Below, piece by piece: positions 42,796-50,219 of a stretch of 64,000 nt of DNA; position 1 is the stretch's first letter; every line of letters begins with the position of its first letter. The stretch lies in the NCBI GenBank assembly GCA_031411695.1, contig JANOBO010000155.1, positions 7,375-71,374 of the forward strand, read 5' to 3'. The stretch comes from JAIBCL01 sp031411695 (GTDB lineage Bacteria; Verrucomicrobiota; Verrucomicrobiia; Verrucomicrobiales; Verrucomicrobiaceae). Below the pieces are notes generated by a model that saw only the letters and a list, made by a program, of their open reading frames with translations, did no database searches and was not told the origin of the DNA. A program made the position numbers and the translations under genes.

Positions 42796-43245
42796 ATGAA
42801 CAGCCTCTACGAGATTCCAGCGGACATCTACGAGAGTGTCCATGAGGCAATTCTTGCCATCGTTAATGCCAGCCAGGTCAACGACGACGTACTTTGTGCC
42901 TCGCACTACGAGCGGCTCCGTGAGTTTTGCGAGCAGCAGACCGCAGCCGGCCGCGGTTCAGGCTTTATGTGGGAAGCACTTGCCGACGTGACCGACGATT
43001 CTGAAGAGCGTTTAGCCTTCTATGAGCGTTCTCTTGCGTTAGCGCGCTATAACGCCGAGCCAACGCAAACGACCTTGCTGGCTATCGGTCAACTCCACGC
43101 CGAGGTCGGCGACTGGTTGCGTGCCGAACATCTGTTGATTGCAGCTCGGCGGGAGGCGATTGCTGCCGACGATCTAGACACCGAGGGTGAGGCCGCTTTG
43201 ATGTTACTCCAAGTCCCAATCAATGATGCTTCAAGTGACGAATGA
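42796..43245 (+). CDS. Hypothetical TPR-like protein
   Basis: 149 residues, acidic and helical, with no signal peptide. ALADVTDDSEERLAFYERSL and LAIGQLHAEVGDWLRAEHLL resemble tetratricopeptide helices. It lies 24 bases after lpxC-fabZ and before lpxA, on the same strand, with somewhat lower GC than its neighbours. This suggests it is an insertion into the lipid A gene cluster. Function unknown. Confidence 0.65.
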   Translation: MNSLYEIPADIYESVHEAILAIVNASQVNDDVLCASHYERLREFCEQQTAAGRGSGFMWEALADVTDDSEERLAFYERSLALARYNAEPTQTTLLAIGQLHAEVGDWLRAEHLLIAARREAIAADDLDTEGEAALMLLQVPINDASSDE

Positions 43246-43289
43246 ATGAGCTGTTGCCAGAACTGTATCGAGATGGATTGAGCGTGTTG

Positions 43290-43336
43290 TTTTCCATCAT
43301 TCGTCATTCTGCATTCGTCATTCGTCATTCCTGATC
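43290..43336. repeat. Short direct repeats upstream of lpxA
   Basis: ATTCGTCATT recurs three to four times (CATCATTCGTCATTCTG, CATTCGTCATTCGTCATTCC). It fills the leader directly before the lpxA ATG at 43339. Confidence 0.6.
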
Positions 43337-43338
43337 CC

Positions 43339-44130
43339 ATGCCCATCCACCCCACCGCAATCATCGATCCCACAGCGCGCATCGGCAGCGATGTCGAGAT
43401 CGGACCGTACTCGATCATCGGCGCTGATGTCGAGATCGGTGACGGCACCTGGATTCAACATCACGTCACGATTCTCGGCCCGACGAAGATCGGGAAGGGG
43501 AATCGCTTCTTCGCCAGCGGCTCCATCGGCCAGCAGTCGCAGGATTTGAAGTACAAGTCCGAGCCGACCTATCTCGAAATCGGCGACGACAACACCTTCC
43601 GCGAGTTTTGCACCGTGCATCGCGCCACGTCGCCGGAAGGGAAGACCATCGTGGGCAGCCACAATCACTTCCTCGCCTACTGCCACATCGCGCACGACTG
43701 CATCGTCGGGAGCCATTGCATCTTCTCAAACAACGGCACGCTCGCCGGTCACGTGACAGTCGAGGATCATGTCATTCTCGGCGGCCTCACCGCCGTGCAT
43801 CAGTTCTGCCGCATCGGCCAGCACAGCTTCACCGGCGGCTGCTCGAAGATCGTGCAGGACATCCCGCCATTCACGACGGTGGATGGCAATCCAGCGCGCG
43901 CGCGCGGGCTGAACGAGACCGGCCTCAAGCGCCGCGGCTGCAACGAGGCGCAGATCAAGGCCCTCTATTCCGCGTATCGCACGCTGTATCGCAAAGGCTT
44001 GAACACCAGCCAGGCCATCTCCGAGATCCGCGCAAAACCGATGACCCACGAGGTCGGCGCGTTCGTGACTTTCATCGAGGCCGCCAGACGCGGCTTCGTG
44101 AACGCCGGCAAAGACAACGCCGGAGAGTGA
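43339..44130 (+). CDS. lpxA: UDP-N-acetylglucosamine acyltransferase
   Basis: 263 residues. Left-handed beta-helix made of hexapeptide repeats (IGSDVEIGPYSIIGADVEIG), catalytic region LAYCHIAHDCIVG (His119), FTGGCSKIVQDIPPFTTVDG, and a helical C-terminal tail (GLNTSQAISEIRA). It performs the first step of lipid A synthesis. With lpxC-fabZ it shows that the organism makes lipopolysaccharide. Confidence 0.97.
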   Translation: MPIHPTAIIDPTARIGSDVEIGPYSIIGADVEIGDGTWIQHHVTILGPTKIGKGNRFFASGSIGQQSQDLKYKSEPTYLEIGDDNTFREFCTVHRATSPEGKTIVGSHNHFLAYCHIAHDCIVGSHCIFSNNGTLAGHVTVEDHVILGGLTAVHQFCRIGQHSFTGGCSKIVQDIPPFTTVDGNPARARGLNETGLKRRGCNEAQIKALYSAYRTLYRKGLNTSQAISEIRAKPMTHEVGAFVTFIEAARRGFVNAGKDNAGE

Positions 44131-44175
44131 AGGCTCGTGTCCAGGCTCCGGGCGTGGCCGTACAGGAGTGCCGCA

Positions 44176-44674
44176 TCACTTCGATTCCAACGTGGCCTTC
44201 GCGCCAAAGGATTTAACCGAGCCGCTCGTGAGCGCGGCCTTTGCCTTCGCGTCGTCCTTCAAATAGGCGTCCCAAAACGACAGCGTCGCCGCCTTCACCG
44301 GAGGCGCGAACGCATTGTCGCGTCCGCCGTAGCCACCGAAGGACACGTGGTTCGCGCCGTCGATGAAGAGCAGGTGTTTGTCTCCCGCCGGGCTGCGCGC
44401 ATAGGGTTCCTTTTTCCACTCCGGTTCCTGTCCGCCCGCGCCTTTGTCCGCAGACCCTGTCATCGTCATCATGGGCAGCGTGAGCTTGCTCCAGCTATTC
44501 TCCGTGAGCCCCTGCTGGCCGATGCCTCGCGCGCTCATCGGCTGGATGCAGCGCGCGCGTCCTTGAAGCTCCGCGCCTTTTCATCGCCCATGTCCACCGT
44601 CACGCCCCGAAGAAGGGAGGCGGTGTAAGCGGGAATGACGAGCGACAGCAGGACTAGCAGACAAAGTGTTTCAT
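44176..44674 (-). pseudogene. Remnant of a secreted alpha/beta hydrolase lacking its nucleophile
   Basis: From the ATG at 44674 a signal-like start (MKHFV, then after a frameshift LVLLSLVIP) runs straight into AYTASLLRGVTVDMGDEKAR. In related hydrolases a segment like that follows the GHSFG nucleophile motif. A second shift near 44555 moves to RCIQPMSARGIGQQGLTENS. The rest is an intact C-terminal half (MMTMTGSADKGAGGQ; IDGANHVSFGG with the catalytic His). The N-terminal half with the catalytic serine has been deleted. Decayed and not expected to function. Confidence 0.65.
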
Positions 44675-44938
44675 AGGATCAGCGCGGCCTGAGTCCGAGG
44701 TAGCCACCATCATCATGGAGGGTTTCAAAATGACAGCGCGCGCACGCCGCTGTTCACGCCCCCGGCCCCCATGCGGACCGACGACTCAACTCACACGGCA
44801 CCAACGGCCGAGATCATGCCAAAAAATCCAAGAGCGGATGGAAAGTGAACTCGCTTCTCGGTGACGGATGTGTGGAAACCTTGCGCCGCACGATGAAAAG
44901 ACTTTACAGTCCCGCGCGGCGTCCGATAGCCTCGCAGC

Positions 44939-45355
44939 ATGAAAACAAAAACATCCCCGTCGGCGCAAAGTGACAACCTTCCAGTCTCAAAACAAACCGT
45001 GGGAGGCGTGACGGGGGCGATCCTCGGAGGCGTCGCCGCCGGTCCGCTCGGTGCGCTGGCTGGCGCTATTGCCGGTACCGTGATGGGGAACCGCTCTGCG
45101 GCTGGCAAGCCCATGCTGCCACCCGGCACAGTGAAAAAGGCGGAGGCTGCCGCCAAATCGGCAGTGAAAAAACTTCCCTCTCTCCCCAGCAAAACGAAGG
45201 TGCGCAAGGCCGCGGCAAAAGTGGTGACTGCCGTGAAAAAGAAAGCCGCCTCCGTGACGAAGGACGTGAAGAAGACCGCAGCGTCCGCGGAGAAGAGCGT
45301 GAAGAAGGCGCTGCCGAAAACGAAGAAGAAAGCCACGAAGCGCGGCAAGGCGTGA
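44939..45355 (+). CDS. Lysine/alanine-rich protein with glycine-zipper segment
   Basis: 138 residues. Residues 20-50 (VGGVTGAILGGVAAGPLGAL and GAIAGTVMG) look like a glycine-zipper membrane or oligomerisation segment. The rest is a Lys/Ala/Pro-rich tail (VKKKAASVTKDVKKTAASAE; ALPKTKKKATKRGKA) resembling histone H1-like bacterial DNA-binding tails. DNA binding is inferred from composition only. It stands alone; about 260 bases upstream (44675-44938) hold nothing recognisable. Confidence 0.65.
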   Translation: MKTKTSPSAQSDNLPVSKQTVGGVTGAILGGVAAGPLGALAGAIAGTVMGNRSAAGKPMLPPGTVKKAEAAAKSAVKKLPSLPSKTKVRKAAAKVVTAVKKKAASVTKDVKKTAASAEKSVKKALPKTKKKATKRGKA

Positions 45356-45382
45356 TGCAACCCCGGCAAGGCGGCCGCGCGT

Positions 45383-45634
45383 TCAATTGCAACCGCAGCC
45401 GCCGCCCCCGATGCTCCGACCACCCGGAGCACCTTCCCGTGAGAAAAAGACGTGGTCCCGCAGCGAGGTGGAGAGCGGATCGCGGTCGGGCTCCATGGTG
45501 TAGTCTGCCAGCTTCCCGCGTTTAAACAGCGGAACATGCGTGCAGTGGCACAATGCCGAAGTCACCAGGAAAAGAAGCAGCGCCCGCCACGCGGCGCGTG
45601 ACACGAAATCAGTGGAGGCGCGCGGCGTCTTCAT
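45383..45634 (-). CDS. DUF4266-like small lipoprotein
   Basis: 83 residues. Signal peptide with Cys near SALCHC-THVP, then VPLFKRGKLADYTMEPDRDP and DHVFFSREGA, ending GGGGCGCN. The pattern (V-P-x-x-x-RG-LA, M-x-x-DRDPL, DH-x-FFS-RE, Gly-rich GCGCN end) matches DUF4266. It is the last gene of the DUF3570-apbE-DUF4266 operon. The C-terminal cysteines could bind metal or flavin; this is not known. Confidence 0.85.
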   Translation of the reverse strand: MKTPRASTDFVSRAAWRALLLFLVTSALCHCTHVPLFKRGKLADYTMEPDRDPLSTSLRDHVFFSREGAPGGRSIGGGGCGCN

Positions 45635-45637
45635 GGT

Positions 45638-46696
45638 TCAAAGAACAAAGTCGTCGAAGCGCGCTGTCTCGAGGCGCTGCCCATTCCGCCACACACACCC
45701 TTGCGCGAGACAGGACTGCGAGATCAGCACGAGACCCTCTTTCTGTCCCAGCACGAGTGCCGCAGTCGAGAGCACGCCCGCTTCTGTGCAGCCCTGCGCG
45801 ATGACCGTCGCGGCGTTGCATCCATTTGCCACCGGATGCCCAGTGCGCGGATCGATGATGTGCCCGTAGCGCCGTCCGTCGATCTCGAAGGCACGCAGAT
45901 AATCGCCCGACGTGGCAACCGCGCGGTCATTCACCATCACGCCGCCCCAGCAGCGGCCGGGATCATCGGGATGCTCGAGGCCCACGCGCCAGCCGCCGCC
46001 ATGCGGGCCCTGTCCCGCCACGCGGATGTCGCGTCCGAAGTCCACCATGATCTCACGGATGCCCCATCGCGCTGACATCTCCAGCACGCGATCCACCGCG
46101 TACTCCTTCCCGATGCCGCCGAGGTCGATGCACATTCCGGCACGCGGCAGAAAAACGCCGCCGCTTTTCCGCTGCACCTTGCTCCATCCCGTCAGCTCCA
46201 GCGCGGCGGCGATCTCCGCGTCCGTCGGGATCACGGGCGAGTCCTTGCGGTAATCCCACAGCCGGATCAGCGGCAGCGCGGTGGGATCGAACACACCGCC
46301 TGTGGACCAGTGATACCAGTCACAAAGCGAGAGGATCGAATCCAGCTCAGCGTCTGTCTCCACCCAGCGCTCGCCAGCTTCGCGATTGATCTCCGAGATC
46401 AAGCTGTCGCCCTTGAATCGGGAGTACTTGTTTTCAAACTCGGTCACCCACCCAATCGCCGCCTCACGAAACGCGGCCGCCTGCTTCTGCGATGGCGCGC
46501 GGAAGATGATCTGACATTGAGTGCCCATCGCCGGGAACACGGCCTTCGTCCATCCTTCTGCGCTCCGCCCCGTGGCTGCGGCATCCTGCGTGGCTGCGGC
46601 GTTCTGCCGCAGTCCGTTCAGGTCGCGGCTGGAAGCTGCGACGACGGACTGCGGCAGAATGTCGCAGCCACTTTGTTCTGGCTGCTTCAGAACCAT
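45638..46696 (-). CDS. apbE: FAD:protein FMN transferase with palindrome-derived N-terminus
   Basis: 352 residues. ApbE blocks: FPAMGTQCQIIF, KYSRFKGDSLISEINREAG, STGGVFDPTALPLIRLW, CIDLGGIGKEYAVDRVLE, VATSGDYLRAF and the metal-binding HIIDPRTGHPV. It attaches FMN to threonine of target proteins outside the cytoplasm. The first ~45 residues carry no signal peptide; residues 9-36 are encoded by palindrome family D. The start overlaps the DUF3570 stop by 10 bases. Confidence 0.94.
   Translation of the reverse strand: MVLKQPEQSGCDILPQSVVAASSRDLNGLRQNAAATQDAAATGRSAEGWTKAVFPAMGTQCQIIFRAPSQKQAAAFREAAIGWVTEFENKYSRFKGDSLISEINREAGERWVETDAELDSILSLCDWYHWSTGGVFDPTALPLIRLWDYRKDSPVIPTDAEIAAALELTGWSKVQRKSGGVFLPRAGMCIDLGGIGKEYAVDRVLEMSARWGIREIMVDFGRDIRVAGQGPHGGGWRVGLEHPDDPGRCWGGVMVNDRAVATSGDYLRAFEIDGRRYGHIIDPRTGHPVANGCNAATVIAQGCTEAGVLSTAALVLGQKEGLVLISQSCLAQGCVWRNGQRLETARFDDFVL
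46590..46671. repeat. Palindrome family D, inside the 5' end of apbE
   Basis: 82 bases. The left arm, starting GTGGCTGCGGCGTTCTGCCG and ending CAGTCCGT, pairs with the right arm, starting ACGGACTGCGG and ending GTCGCAGCCAC: 28 bases with about 3 mismatches. Only one copy in the window, but short pieces (GTGGCTGCGGCATCCTG) are repeated just outside it at 46572-46588. Confidence 0.8.
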
Positions 46697-47973
46697 ACTT
46701 TGAATCCCAGCGTCACGCTGTTTGCCTCTGGATAGGTGATGCCTGGCGTTTCCTTGTCCCTCCCAAACTGTGAGTACCTCTCGTAGGCGATGTCAGCCCA
46801 GAACTTCTCGCTCACCTTCCAGATGAGCTTCATGCCATACGTCACGCTGCCGAGCTTCGAGAGCCGGTAGTCAGCCGAGTACGCCGCAGGCTTGCCCGTG
46901 AATTGCGTCGCATAAAAATCCGCCGCTGACTGCTCGTAGTAGCGCACGCCGGGCACGAGGATTAGCTTCGGCCCGAGGTTCTGGAACCAGTCGAGGCCGA
47001 AGGTATGCGCGTTGATGCCATACGAGTCGGTGTAGAAACGGTAGCTCGCCTCCAGCGCGCCTTTCAACGGATCAATCTGGCGGTTGAGCGCCAAATAGAT
47101 GACGTGTTTGTCGCGGCTGTCCGGGCGTTTCTCATCGACGACCTCGTCGTTCAGCACCACCAGCTTGTATGGGTCGTCGAGATATCCCCACGACGTCCCG
47201 GCGACGTAGCTCACTTTCAGCAGCGTGAAGGGATCGATCACCTGCGCGATCTGCAGCTGGCCGTCCACGGAGTCCTTGTCCTCCCAGTTTCCCGTGGGCA
47301 TGTCGCGCACGCTGTCGTGTGTGAGGGATGCGCCGAGCGAGAGCGTCGTCATGCGCTCATTGAAATCGCGCGAGACGATGAGGCTGCCGGCGACTGATTG
47401 GTAATCGGATTCGGTGCTGTAGGCGGCGCCGAAATCTGTGACCCACTCACCGTGCCGGGTCCGCAGGCCGAGATTCACGGCGAGGCGCTGATCCTCGTAT
47501 TCGTTCATCGGCAGATAAGGCTTGCCGTATTCCTCCAGCGTCGTCTGCGTCGTCAGCAAAGACGCCGCCGAGGTCGTCACCGGCACCAAGGTCGAGGTGC
47601 CGCTCGGGCCCGAGACGGCCACGAACGACGTTTGCGCCGCGCCCGGTGTGCTCACCACCGAGGTCACCTCCCGTGTTCTCCGCTTCATCGGCTCGCCCGT
47701 CGGCGTCGCGCCCGAGATCACATCATAGACACTCTGAATTGTGAGGATCGTGTTCGGCGTGAGATCCGTCTGGAGGTAGAGTGACGGTGAGTAAGCCTCT
47801 GTGCGGTGATGGTCTTCAAGATAGTAGCTGAACTTGAAGTCCGCGCGGTCCTCGGCGTTTCCCTTCCGCAAGGGCAGTGCCAGCAAACAGGCCGCAACAA
47901 TCACCGCCCGGGCGGCACTCGCTCTTCGACCCGTCTTCGACACAGCGATAAGATTGCCTGACCTCACAGGCAC
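46687..47973 (-). CDS. DUF3570 outer-membrane-like protein
   Basis: 428 residues. Signal peptide (AVIVAACLLALPLRKGNA-ED), then alternating amphipathic strands throughout (ADFKFSYYLEDHHRTEAYSP; WVTDFGAAYSTESDYQSVAG; LALNRQIDPLKGALEASYRF) ending in aromatic residues, TLGFKVWF. This fits a beta-barrel outer membrane protein, and the pattern fits DUF3570. First gene of the operon with apbE and DUF4266. Confidence 0.87.
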   Translation of the reverse strand: MPVRSGNLIAVSKTGRRASAARAVIVAACLLALPLRKGNAEDRADFKFSYYLEDHHRTEAYSPSLYLQTDLTPNTILTIQSVYDVISGATPTGEPMKRRTREVTSVVSTPGAAQTSFVAVSGPSGTSTLVPVTTSAASLLTTQTTLEEYGKPYLPMNEYEDQRLAVNLGLRTRHGEWVTDFGAAYSTESDYQSVAGSLIVSRDFNERMTTLSLGASLTHDSVRDMPTGNWEDKDSVDGQLQIAQVIDPFTLLKVSYVAGTSWGYLDDPYKLVVLNDEVVDEKRPDSRDKHVIYLALNRQIDPLKGALEASYRFYTDSYGINAHTFGLDWFQNLGPKLILVPGVRYYEQSAADFYATQFTGKPAAYSADYRLSKLGSVTYGMKLIWKVSEKFWADIAYERYSQFGRDKETPGITYPEANSVTLGFKVWF

Positions 47974-48028
47974 CGAGAGTACAAGGATTGGCGTTTGAAG
48001 AAAAGCACTCTTTTGTCGCCGCTATGGA

Positions 48029-49450
48029 TTAAGCGAGCGCCTTTGTGACCACGTCGCCATGCACATCCGTCAGCCGGTCGTCGCGGCCATTGTGCGGAAA
48101 GGTGAGGCGCGTGTGATCAAAACCGAGCAGGTGCAGGATCGTCGCGTGGATGTCGTGCACGTGCGTCTTCCCTGTCTCGGCGCGCAGGCCCACAGCGTCG
48201 GTGCTGCCGATGACCGTTCCGCCCTTCACTCCTCCGCCGGCCATCCACATGCAAAAGCCGTGCGGATTGTGGTCCCGCCCGGTGCCAGCCTCATTCATCG
48301 GCATTCGGCCGAACTCGCCGCCCCACACCACGAGCGTGGTGTCGAGCAAGCCGCGTGATTTGAGATCGCGCAGCAAGCCAGCGACCGGAAGATCACTTTG
48401 CGCGCAGAGCTTGGAGTGATTCCCCTCCATGTCGTTGTGCCCGTCCCAGCCGTTTGTGTCGCCGCAATACAACTGCACAAAACGGACGCCGCGCTCCACC
48501 ATCCGCCGCGCCAGCAGACAGCGCGTGCCGAAGTCGGACGTGATTTTTTGATCCAGGCCGTACAGCCTTTTTGTCGCCTCCGTTTCCTTGGAGATGTCCA
48601 CCACGTCCGGAGCGTGCGATTGCATGCGAAACGCCAGTTCATACGCCGAGATGCGCGCGGCGAGATCGGAGTCTTCCTCGCCCTGCGGCAGGTTGAGACG
48701 GTTCAATTGGTTGATCAGTCCCGCTGTGCTCCGTTGCTGAGTCGCGCTCACACCGGCCGGCGTGCCGAGATTCAAAATCGGCGAGCTGCCGCCGCGCAAC
48801 AGCGTGCCTTGATACGCGGCCGGGAGAAAACCATTGCCCCACGCTGGCGCACCGCCTTTGGGCCAGCCTGCCGGATCTGGCATCACCACGAACGCGGGCA
48901 TGTTCTGGTTCTCCGTGCCGAGGCCGTAGCTCACCCACGAGCCGAGGCTCGGCTTGCCCATCAGGATCGTGCCGGTGTTCATCATGTACACCGACTCCGG
49001 ATGCGTGACGCTGTCGCCGTGACATCCGCGCAGGAGACAAATGTCATCCACACACTCCGCGATGTGCGGCAGCAGACCCGACACCTCCATGCCGCACTCG
49101 CCGTGTTTCGCAAACGGACGCAACGGCGGCATCAGCGTGTTCTTCGCCACCGCGCGCCGCGTCTTGAAGGTGCCGAACGAATCCGGGATCGGCTGCCCCG
49201 CGAGCCGCACGAGATCCGGCTTTGGATCAAACAAATCCACATGGCTCGGCCCGCCCGACATGAAGAGGAAGATCACGCTCTTTGCTCTGGCAGCGAAATG
49301 CGGGTCGCGCGGAGCGAGGGGACTGCCGATTGCGGATTGCGATGCGGCGAGAAGTCCCTCCCGCTCCAGCATCGCCGTGAGCGCGACCATGCCAAAGCCG
49401 CCGCCGGAACTGCGGAGGAAGGAGCGGCGGGTGATCGAAGGCGGTTTCAT
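48029..49450 (-). CDS. DUF1501 protein with Tat signal
   Basis: 473 residues from the ATG of MKPPSITRRSFLRSSGGGFG, a clear twin-arginine signal. Family blocks: SVIFLFMSGGPSHVDLFDPK, GKPSLGSWVSYGLGTENQNM, GTRCLLARRMVERGVRFVQL, LVVWGGEFGRMPMNEAGTGR, NPHGFCMWMAGGGVKGG and DIHATILHLLGFDHTRLTF. Alkaline-phosphatase-like fold, exported. Two small genes and a PSD1 gene lie upstream. Its start overlaps the preceding 83-residue gene by 4 bases. Confidence 0.94.
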   Translation of the reverse strand: MKPPSITRRSFLRSSGGGFGMVALTAMLEREGLLAASQSAIGSPLAPRDPHFAARAKSVIFLFMSGGPSHVDLFDPKPDLVRLAGQPIPDSFGTFKTRRAVAKNTLMPPLRPFAKHGECGMEVSGLLPHIAECVDDICLLRGCHGDSVTHPESVYMMNTGTILMGKPSLGSWVSYGLGTENQNMPAFVVMPDPAGWPKGGAPAWGNGFLPAAYQGTLLRGGSSPILNLGTPAGVSATQQRSTAGLINQLNRLNLPQGEEDSDLAARISAYELAFRMQSHAPDVVDISKETEATKRLYGLDQKITSDFGTRCLLARRMVERGVRFVQLYCGDTNGWDGHNDMEGNHSKLCAQSDLPVAGLLRDLKSRGLLDTTLVVWGGEFGRMPMNEAGTGRDHNPHGFCMWMAGGGVKGGTVIGSTDAVGLRAETGKTHVHDIHATILHLLGFDHTRLTFPHNGRDDRLTDVHGDVVTKALA

Positions 49451-49698
49451 ATCTGAATCATCTCCGCTGGATAACGGCCCCACGCCTCAAAGTCTTCTTG
49501 GGTGAGCGAGGCATATCGTTTGATCGGCACATGCCGAATGTTCCAGGCGAAGTTCAAATGATGAAACGCATGACGCAGTCCGATTTCGAAGTCTTCGCGC
49601 GAAATCTTCTCTGCCGAAATCTCATGTTCCAACCGCACGATCTCCTCCCGCGCTTCGGCGAGGTTGCTGGCGATGATCTTCCAGTTGTGCCTTTTCAT
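49447..49698 (-). CDS. Hypothetical 83-residue protein
   Basis: MKRHNWKIIASNLAEAREEI onward, largely helical (RLEHEISAEKISREDFEIGL) with a C-terminal HVPIKRYASLTQEDFEAWGR. No signal peptide and no family recognised. It is coupled to the DUF1501 gene by a 4-base ATGA-type overlap, which supports it being translated. Confidence 0.65.
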   Translation of the reverse strand: MKRHNWKIIASNLAEAREEIVRLEHEISAEKISREDFEIGLRHAFHHLNFAWNIRHVPIKRYASLTQEDFEAWGRYPAEMIQI

Positions 49699-49732
49699 TG
49701 GATGTTTGATTCACGCTTTCAATTGGCCGCCA

Positions 49733-49972
49733 TCATCGCGCCTTGTTTGATGACACATAGGGCGGCAAACGACGGACACCGCCCCAACACCACGCCTCCG
49801 CTGAAGAGGGCGCGCGCTCCGTTGCGTTCTCGAAATGCCTGGCCGCTCCCTCCCAATCTCCAGCTTCCGCGCAGCGGTCGGCGTGGTTGAGTTCCTGCTC
49901 GATGGATCGCTTATCAAACATCGCGGCAGGGAAGCACCGCTGCGTGGAGATTCCAAGTGGGGAATCCTTCAC
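49733..49972 (-). CDS. Hypothetical TPR-fragment protein
   Basis: 79 residues (or 62 from the internal Met at 49921). EQELNHADRCAEAGDWEGAA and RHFENATERAPSSAEAWCWG look like one tetratricopeptide unit. After that the reading ends in an unrelated-looking tail, so this may be a truncated or frameshifted TPR protein. No other support. Confidence 0.4.
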   Translation of the reverse strand: MKDSPLGISTQRCFPAAMFDKRSIEQELNHADRCAEAGDWEGAARHFENATERAPSSAEAWCWGGVRRLPPYVSSNKAR

Positions 49973-50019
49973 CCTTGAACACGATCCGCCGCGGCCGATC
50001 TGCCATGCGTCGGCTGCTT

Positions 50020-50190
50020 CTAAGGTGGTGGCGGTGAAGCGGGAGGAACGGCGGCAGGCTTCTTCACTCGTTGCGTGAAACTGGGAGCAGGGATGTATCC
50101 GACGGTGCCACTTCCGCCCGACCAGTCGCGGGCGGAACTCTTGTTCTTGAATGGCCGGGGTGCCTTGTTGCTCTGTTTCTGGCTCTTCAT
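50020..50190 (-). CDS. Small basic proline-rich protein
   Basis: 56 residues, MKSQKQSNKAPRPFKNKSSA onward, ending in VPPASPPPP. Basic N-terminal half and a Pro-rich end; no signal peptide. It lies on the same strand, 29 bases after the PSD1 gene stop. Real coding status is uncertain. Confidence 0.4.
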   Translation of the reverse strand: MKSQKQSNKAPRPFKNKSSARDWSGGSGTVGYIPAPSFTQRVKKPAAVPPASPPPP

Positions 50191-50219
50191 GGTGCGACGC
50201 GGATCAACTCTGATTTGCT

